This document shows, piece by piece, positions 13,909 through 17,346 of a stretch of DNA of 17,346 nucleotides. The position numbers and the translations under genes were made by a program. The notes under the pieces are model-generated. The model worked only from the letters and a program-made list of their open reading frames with translations, was not told the origin of the DNA and did not search any database. The stretch's first letter is position 1. The number at the start of each line of letters is the position of its first letter. The DNA is from Anaerolineae bacterium (GTDB taxonomy: Bacteria; Chloroflexota; Anaerolineae; Aggregatilineales; Phototrophicaceae), in contig JANQRM010000285.1 of the NCBI GenBank assembly GCA_028284565.1, positions 1-17,346 on the forward strand, written 5' to 3'.

Positions 13909-16131
13909 ATGATCTCATCCCCCAAAACGGCGCAATCAGATTTGCAATCGCTTCTGCAACAACTGCCAAAGTTAAATCCACGTGAAAATGCCTTAATAGA
14001 AAGAGCCTATCAGCGTGCAGAAATTGCACACGCCGGACAGACTCGTAAATCAGGTGAACCTTATCTCACACATTGCGTCGAAGTTGCCAAAATTTTAGCT
14101 GAACTCCGTATGGATGCAGAAACCATTGCGGCAGGCTTATTGCACGATGTCGTTGAAGATAACGATAACATCACGGATGATGACCTCAAGAATGAATTTG
14201 GTGAGAAAATCAGCTCGCTGGTAAGCGGTGTCACCAATCTCAAGCACATCAAACAAGAAAATCAACAGAAGGGCAAACGGTACGGGCGGCGTGCTGAACG
14301 CAACAAGGAATCCATCCGCAAAATGCTTTTAACCATGGACGACGATATTGAGGTTGTCTTTGTTAAGTTGGCAGACCGCCTCCATAACATGCGAACCCTT
14401 GGTTATATGAAAGAGGAAAAACAACGAGACATCGCCCAGGAAACGCTTGATATTTATGCCCCATTGGCGAATCGCTTGGGAATCTGGCAAATTAAGTGGG
14501 AGTTGGAAGATTTAGCCTTTCGCTACCTCCATCCAGAAGACTATCGTGCGATCGCTCGTAGTTTGGATGAACGGCGCAATGACCGTGAGTCCTACGTCGA
14601 TGAGGTAATTAGACGGCTACAAGGAGAACTCAACAAATTGGGAGTTCACAATGCTCATATTACAGGTCGTCCCAAACATATCTTTAGCATCTACAACAAG
14701 ATGAGGCGGAAAACCGTCCCACTGGAAGAGATTTATGATGTGCGTGCGGTGCGTATCATCGTTGATAAGGTGTCCGATTGCTATCTCGTGCTAGGCGCGG
14801 TCCATGGACTATGGCGACCCATCGCAAGCGAGTTTGATGATTATATCTCCGCTCCAAAAGATAATTTTTACCAGAGCTTGCATACCGCCGTGCGTAATGA
14901 AGAGGGCAAAACCTTAGAGGTTCAGATTCGTACATGGGAAATGCACGAAAATGCAGAATATGGGCTAGCTGCGCATTGGCGATACAAAGAGGGTAGACAC
15001 CGCCAATCGGATAAAGCCTTTGAAGAACGAGTTGCCCATATTCGTCGTAAACTCGATGCAAGTGATGTTAGTGATGATACCAATACCTTTATGCAAACGG
15101 TCGAGGACGAATTTTTCCAAGAACAAATCTTCGTCCTAACACCCAATATGGATATGATTGAATTGCCTATCGGATCAACCCCTATTGATTTTGCCTATCG
15201 TGTGCATACAGAAATCGGACATCGTTGCCGTGGTGCCAAAGTAAATGGGCGTTTGGTTCCTCTTAGTTACAAACTCAAAACGGAAGATACTGTCGAAATC
15301 CTGACAGCAAAACGTGGAGGCCCGAGTAGGGATTGGCTGAATGAAGACCTTGAATATGTGCAAACCAATCGCGCGCGTGCCAAAATCCGCCAATGGTTGA
15401 AAAAGCAAGATCGAGAACTACACATAACGATGGGGCGGGAAGCCTTAGAACGTGATTTGAGACGCTTGGGGATAATTGACAAATTATCTTTTGATTCAAT
15501 TCTCAACCTGTTCCCCGATTATGAGAAATTGGATGATTTCTTCACGGCGATTGGATCAGGTGACATCAGCAGTGGACACCTCAGCAATCGAATTCTCAAA
15601 CATATTCTAGATGAAGAGGAAACGAAAAAGGCGGACAATATCCCTATTCGTCCCCGTCCACGCTCACGTTCCACTGCGACTAGCGGGGTCAGTGTGATGG
15701 GAACGGCGGGCTTATTCTGCAATTTGGCGACCTGTTGTAACCCGATGCCCGGCGATGCGATTATCGGCTATGTCACACGGGGGCGCGGTGTCACGGTGCA
15801 TCGTGCGGATTGTAGTAATGTCCTTGCAATGTCGTCTGCAGATATTGAACGACTGACTGAAGTGGCATGGGAGGCAACGTCTGAAGATCAACGCTACTCG
15901 GTCCCTATTGAAATCACATCCTTCGATCGAGAAGGATTGTTGAAAGAAGTCGCCACGATTATTGCTGAACAAAAAGTAAATATCTCCGAACTGGATGTCT
16001 CCACGAAAGAGCAAGTTGCCACAATGTTCATGACTTTGGATATTTCGGATCATGCTCAACTCACACGCATCTTGGCGCAGATAGAAACACTCCCTGATGT
16101 GGTCGAAGCCCATCGTCGTCACATGACCTAA
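13909..16131 (+). CDS. rel: RelA/SpoT-family (p)ppGpp synthetase/hydrolase
   Basis: A long Rel enzyme of 740 residues, the usual size, making or degrading the stringent-response alarmone. Domains in order: HD hydrolase (about 35-200) with H55, H79-D80 in LLHDVVEDN and D156 in KLADRLHNMRTL, all present; synthetase (about 235-355) with GRPKHIFSIYNKM and the SEFDDYISAPKDNFYQSLHT segment (307-326); TGS (about 405-466); a helical region; a conserved-cysteine zinc-finger-like region (C604, C609, C610, H631, C635); and ACT (about 665-738). The residues at 308-311 read EFDD, the form linked to monofunctional RelA, while the hydrolase site looks intact (see findings). GAGG lies 10 bases before the ATG. 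The gene is divergent from moeA. A bifunctional enzyme is the best guess. Confidence 0.96.
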   Translation: MISSPKTAQSDLQSLLQQLPKLNPRENALIERAYQRAEIAHAGQTRKSGEPYLTHCVEVAKILAELRMDAETIAAGLLHDVVEDNDNITDDDLKNEFGEKISSLVSGVTNLKHIKQENQQKGKRYGRRAERNKESIRKMLLTMDDDIEVVFVKLADRLHNMRTLGYMKEEKQRDIAQETLDIYAPLANRLGIWQIKWELEDLAFRYLHPEDYRAIARSLDERRNDRESYVDEVIRRLQGELNKLGVHNAHITGRPKHIFSIYNKMRRKTVPLEEIYDVRAVRIIVDKVSDCYLVLGAVHGLWRPIASEFDDYISAPKDNFYQSLHTAVRNEEGKTLEVQIRTWEMHENAEYGLAAHWRYKEGRHRQSDKAFEERVAHIRRKLDASDVSDDTNTFMQTVEDEFFQEQIFVLTPNMDMIELPIGSTPIDFAYRVHTEIGHRCRGAKVNGRLVPLSYKLKTEDTVEILTAKRGGPSRDWLNEDLEYVQTNRARAKIRQWLKKQDRELHITMGREALERDLRRLGIIDKLSFDSILNLFPDYEKLDDFFTAIGSGDISSGHLSNRILKHILDEEETKKADNIPIRPRPRSRSTATSGVSVMGTAGLFCNLATCCNPMPGDAIIGYVTRGRGVTVHRADCSNVLAMSSADIERLTEVAWEATSEDQRYSVPIEITSFDREGLLKEVATIIAEQKVNISELDVSTKEQVATMFMTLDISDHAQLTRILAQIETLPDVVEAHRRHMT

Positions 16132-16156
16132 ATTGCCAAACGTTAAGGCTTCTTTC

Positions 16157-16196
16157 TTGTATCCTCTCATACAATAGTATGTAAGTGAGTCATACT
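16157..16196. repeat. Overlapping inverted repeats upstream of the BTAD regulator gene
   Basis: TTGTAT (16157-16162) and ATACAA (16169-16174) form a perfect 6-base inverted repeat with a 6-base centre. AGTATG (16176-16181) and CATACT (16191-16196) form a second one right after it. They lie in the 112-base gap before the regulator gene and could be an operator, possibly for self-regulation. No convincing promoter hexamers were assigned. Confidence 0.4.
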
Positions 16197-16243
16197 CTGA
16201 CGAACTTGCCTTGCTGTCGATGAGTGCGTGAGTTGAGGATGAA

Positions 16244-17346
16244 ATGAGCAATTGGTTCGATAATTGGTCGCAGGCACAATGGGATGGAATAGATGATTCC
16301 GTCCGATGTGTGTTTATTCATCCAAATTATCCACACCCGCACCTCTACTTCCGCAATTTGCTCCATGAACCTAACACACTCTATTATCGACTAGAGGGCG
16401 ACAACCTCACCTGTGAAGATATACAACAACAGGTTCTCAACGGGAGATCGCTTGATGTTCCCTTTATTATTTTGGATGAAGGTGAACGGGCATCATCACA
16501 AGGCTTAATTCAATTTTTGCGAACGCAATTGGATGAATATGCCGCGTCGCGTTGGGTGATCGTTAGTCAAGATATCACGCTCCTTGAGGCGGATGATGAC
16601 GTACTCAGAGACAGAAGTTGCTTCATACCGCATAATGACGACATGATGCTGGTTGATTACATCAAACATAATCGTGAACGCCCACTCCTAGAGGTTTATG
16701 CCTTTGGCAAGGGTCGGATTTATGTCAACGGACGGTCGATAGACGATTGGGATGGCTTACTCCCCCGTGCCTTGTTTTTCTACATTATCGACAAAGGCAT
16801 GGTCACCCGAGACGACATCTTTAAAACCTTTTGGCCCCAACTGACCAAAAAAGAAGCGACCAACGTCTTTCATGTTACCAAACGGAAGATCAATGAAATT
16901 CTTGGCTTAAATGTGACCAAATATGGAGGCGGATATTATCGCGTCTCGCCCGAAATTGATTTACATTATGATGTTATCAAATTCGCAGAACAGGTTCATC
17001 AGAGTGCGATTCAGCCGGATAAAGAGTCGCTTTTATCCTTGCAACAAGCCTTGACCCTGTATCGTGCGCCTTTCCTGAGCGAGTTGGAAGGTGAATGGGT
17101 CACGAATCGACGTGATGAGTTATCCGAGTTACTCAGTGAAGCCTATGCGCGATTAGGTGATTTATTCCTCAAACAAGAGCAGATTCAAATTGCACTTGGA
17201 CATTATTTAAACGCACTCGCGCGCAATGCCGAGCGTCAAGATTGGACGGAAATGGCGATGCAGTTGTATCTAGGTTTAGGGATGCCACAGGATGCGGTGG
17301 CTGTTTACCAACGCTTGGAAGATGCCCTATATGAAGCCTATGAATC
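16244..17346 (+). CDS. BTAD-domain transcriptional regulator, N-terminal 367 residues (3' end outside window)
   Basis: The frame is open from ATG at 16244, with GAGG 5 bases upstream, to the last base with no stop. Residues about 150-236 fit an OmpR-like winged helix as found in SARP-type regulators (VYAFGKGRIYVNG, then FKTFWPQLTKKEATNVFHVT and KINEILGL, then a GGGYYRV wing). Residues about 240-365 fit the bacterial transcriptional activator domain: a helical TPR-like bundle with DVIKFAEQ, ALTLYRAPFLSE, LEGEWVTNRRDEL and a YARLGDLFLK helix. Residues 1-145 precede the DNA-binding part and are not recognised; VPFIILDEGE (72-81) looks like a Walker-B-like strand, but no Walker A is seen. Such proteins usually activate nearby genes; the target may lie downstream. 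The gene follows the rel gene in the same direction after 112 bases. Confidence 0.85.
   Translation, partial: MSNWFDNWSQAQWDGIDDSVRCVFIHPNYPHPHLYFRNLLHEPNTLYYRLEGDNLTCEDIQQQVLNGRSLDVPFIILDEGERASSQGLIQFLRTQLDEYAASRWVIVSQDITLLEADDDVLRDRSCFIPHNDDMMLVDYIKHNRERPLLEVYAFGKGRIYVNGRSIDDWDGLLPRALFFYIIDKGMVTRDDIFKTFWPQLTKKEATNVFHVTKRKINEILGLNVTKYGGGYYRVSPEIDLHYDVIKFAEQVHQSAIQPDKESLLSLQQALTLYRAPFLSELEGEWVTNRRDELSELLSEAYARLGDLFLKQEQIQIALGHYLNALARNAERQDWTEMAMQLYLGLGMPQDAVAVYQRLEDALYEAYE

Noticed and set aside
16132..16156. Possible terminator after the Rel gene
   Set aside because: Only a GCC/GGC stem can be drawn and no proper T run follows, so it is too weak to call; transcription may continue into the regulator gene.
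15712..16251. 179-codon open frame on the minus strand
   Set aside because: It covers the ACT domain of the Rel enzyme in reverse and crosses the following gap; no ribosome-binding site or domain is seen.

Overview
The window looks like chromosomal DNA of a moderate-GC (roughly half G+C by eye) bacterium, most plausibly a Chloroflexota member of the Anaerolineae type. This is inferred from four things: secreted proteins with Thr/Pro linkers of the ATPIPTATP kind, a lipoprotein carrying a CxxPCWxGIxPGxT motif, a BTAD-type regulator in a genome that is not actinobacterial in composition, and the LysM/L,D-transpeptidase and M23 envelope enzymes. No rRNA, tRNA, CRISPR array, insertion sequence or phage gene was seen.

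Layout. (1) 1-3273, plus strand: a tight five-gene run with gaps of 1, 4, 11 and 12 bases. It holds the C-terminal part of a class II fumarase/aspartase-family lyase, a methyltransferase-like protein, a GNAT acetyltransferase, a small membrane-anchored protein of unknown function and an HD-domain hydrolase. (2) 3283-10425: a cell-envelope block. A secreted protein with three LysM domains and an L,D-transpeptidase domain is on the minus strand. Divergent from it on the plus strand are a membrane-anchored beta-propeller protein, an M23 peptidase and a large secreted protein of alternating domains, closed by a strong intrinsic terminator. (3) 10474-12019: a lipoprotein gene and a two-S1-domain RNA-binding protein, again closed by a terminator. 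(4) 12008-13803, minus strand: moeA and a VKOR-type disulfide-forming membrane protein, overlapping as ATGA and transcribed from a clear extended -10 promoter. (5) 13809-17346, plus strand: a RelA/SpoT-family (p)ppGpp enzyme and the start of a BTAD-domain transcriptional regulator that runs off the window end.

How it fits together. The envelope block combines crosslinking (L,D-transpeptidase), peptidoglycan binding (LysM), peptidoglycan cutting (M23) and two surface proteins with beta-rich domains, so it may be a wall-remodelling or surface-assembly locus. The VKOR protein could make disulfides in exported proteins; the large secreted protein has just two Cys pairs, one in each copy of a repeated domain. 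The alarmone enzyme has an intact hydrolase HD motif but the EFDD synthetase signature associated with monofunctional RelA, which is the most unusual single-gene observation here. Several genes have upstream in-frame starts that are probably wrong; ribosome-binding sites and signal peptides were used to choose starts, as noted per gene.
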